From assembly GCA_944387535.1 (NCBI GenBank), contig CALXFI010000009.1, forward strand, positions 1-33,292: a stretch of DNA of 33,292 nt, read 5' to 3'. The position numbers and the translations under genes were made by a program. Positions within the stretch are counted from its first letter, which is position 1; each line of letters begins with the position of its first letter. This DNA is from an uncultured Clostridia bacterium (lineage in GTDB: Bacteria; Bacillota; Clostridia; TANB77; CAG-508). Under the pieces are notes generated by a model, which was given only the letters and a program-made list of their open reading frames with translations, ran no database searches and was not told the origin of the DNA. Below, in pieces: positions 33,243 to 33,292 of the stretch.

Positions 33243-33292
33243 ATATTTTTCTTTTGAATTTTAACTGGTAATATATGGTAATTGTCTGTTTT

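Overview
The window is very AT-rich, with Gram-positive-type Shine-Dalgarno sequences, consensus TTGACA/TATAAT promoters, hairpin-plus-U-run terminators, a clostridial-type (~550 aa) glutamyl-tRNA synthetase and a CwlD-like cell-wall amidase. This points to a low-GC Bacillota, most likely an uncultured, possibly spore-forming, member of the Clostridia. No rRNA, tRNA or species marker is present, so the placement rests on style and gene families only.

Left part (1 to about 15714) looks like an integrated accessory island that continues past the left edge. After a small XRE regulator and a 74-aa unknown gene, a consensus promoter (760-788) opens a tightly packed operon: a MoaA-like radical SAM enzyme, a cysteine desulfurase, a protein fusing a SufU/IscU-like sulfur-scaffold domain to a NTP_transf_5-like nucleotidyltransferase domain, a small P-loop kinase, an HprK-like kinase and a CYTH-fold (triphosphate tunnel) protein. 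They are followed by a decayed groES, an intact but unusual groEL, and gltX. I know of no described system with this combination. It reads as a pathway that makes or transfers a sulfur-containing nucleotide-like or peptide product. Next come a candidate small RNA, a frameshifted DUF6076-like gene, a ~120-nt multi-stem RNA, a tiny TnpW-like gene and two tandem large serine recombinases.

Right after the second recombinase (about 15715) lies the 3' three quarters of a CwlD-type N-acetylmuramoyl-L-alanine amidase. It has no start codon and no DPGH zinc motif, and its missing 5' part is nowhere in the window. The simplest reading is that the recombinase element integrated inside the amidase gene, as the skin element does in sigK. 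The island could be excisable.

Right part (from 15715) looks like chromosome: a single-pass membrane protein, a 2735-aa cyclic beta-1,2-glucan synthase-like enzyme carrying two copies of a 31-bp palindromic repeat in its coding sequence, a 5'-truncated pilin-like/lectin-like gene, an unknown gene, two tandem transglutaminase-like paralogues, an HD phosphohydrolase, ruvA, rarA, two half-size TSUP permeases and a 46-aa membrane peptide. A well-supported minus-strand noncoding RNA (about 33162 to 32994) has its own promoter, a 5' hairpin, a rod-like body with a pyrimidine-rich loop and a terminator.

All homology calls are from reading motifs by eye. No database search or structure prediction was run.
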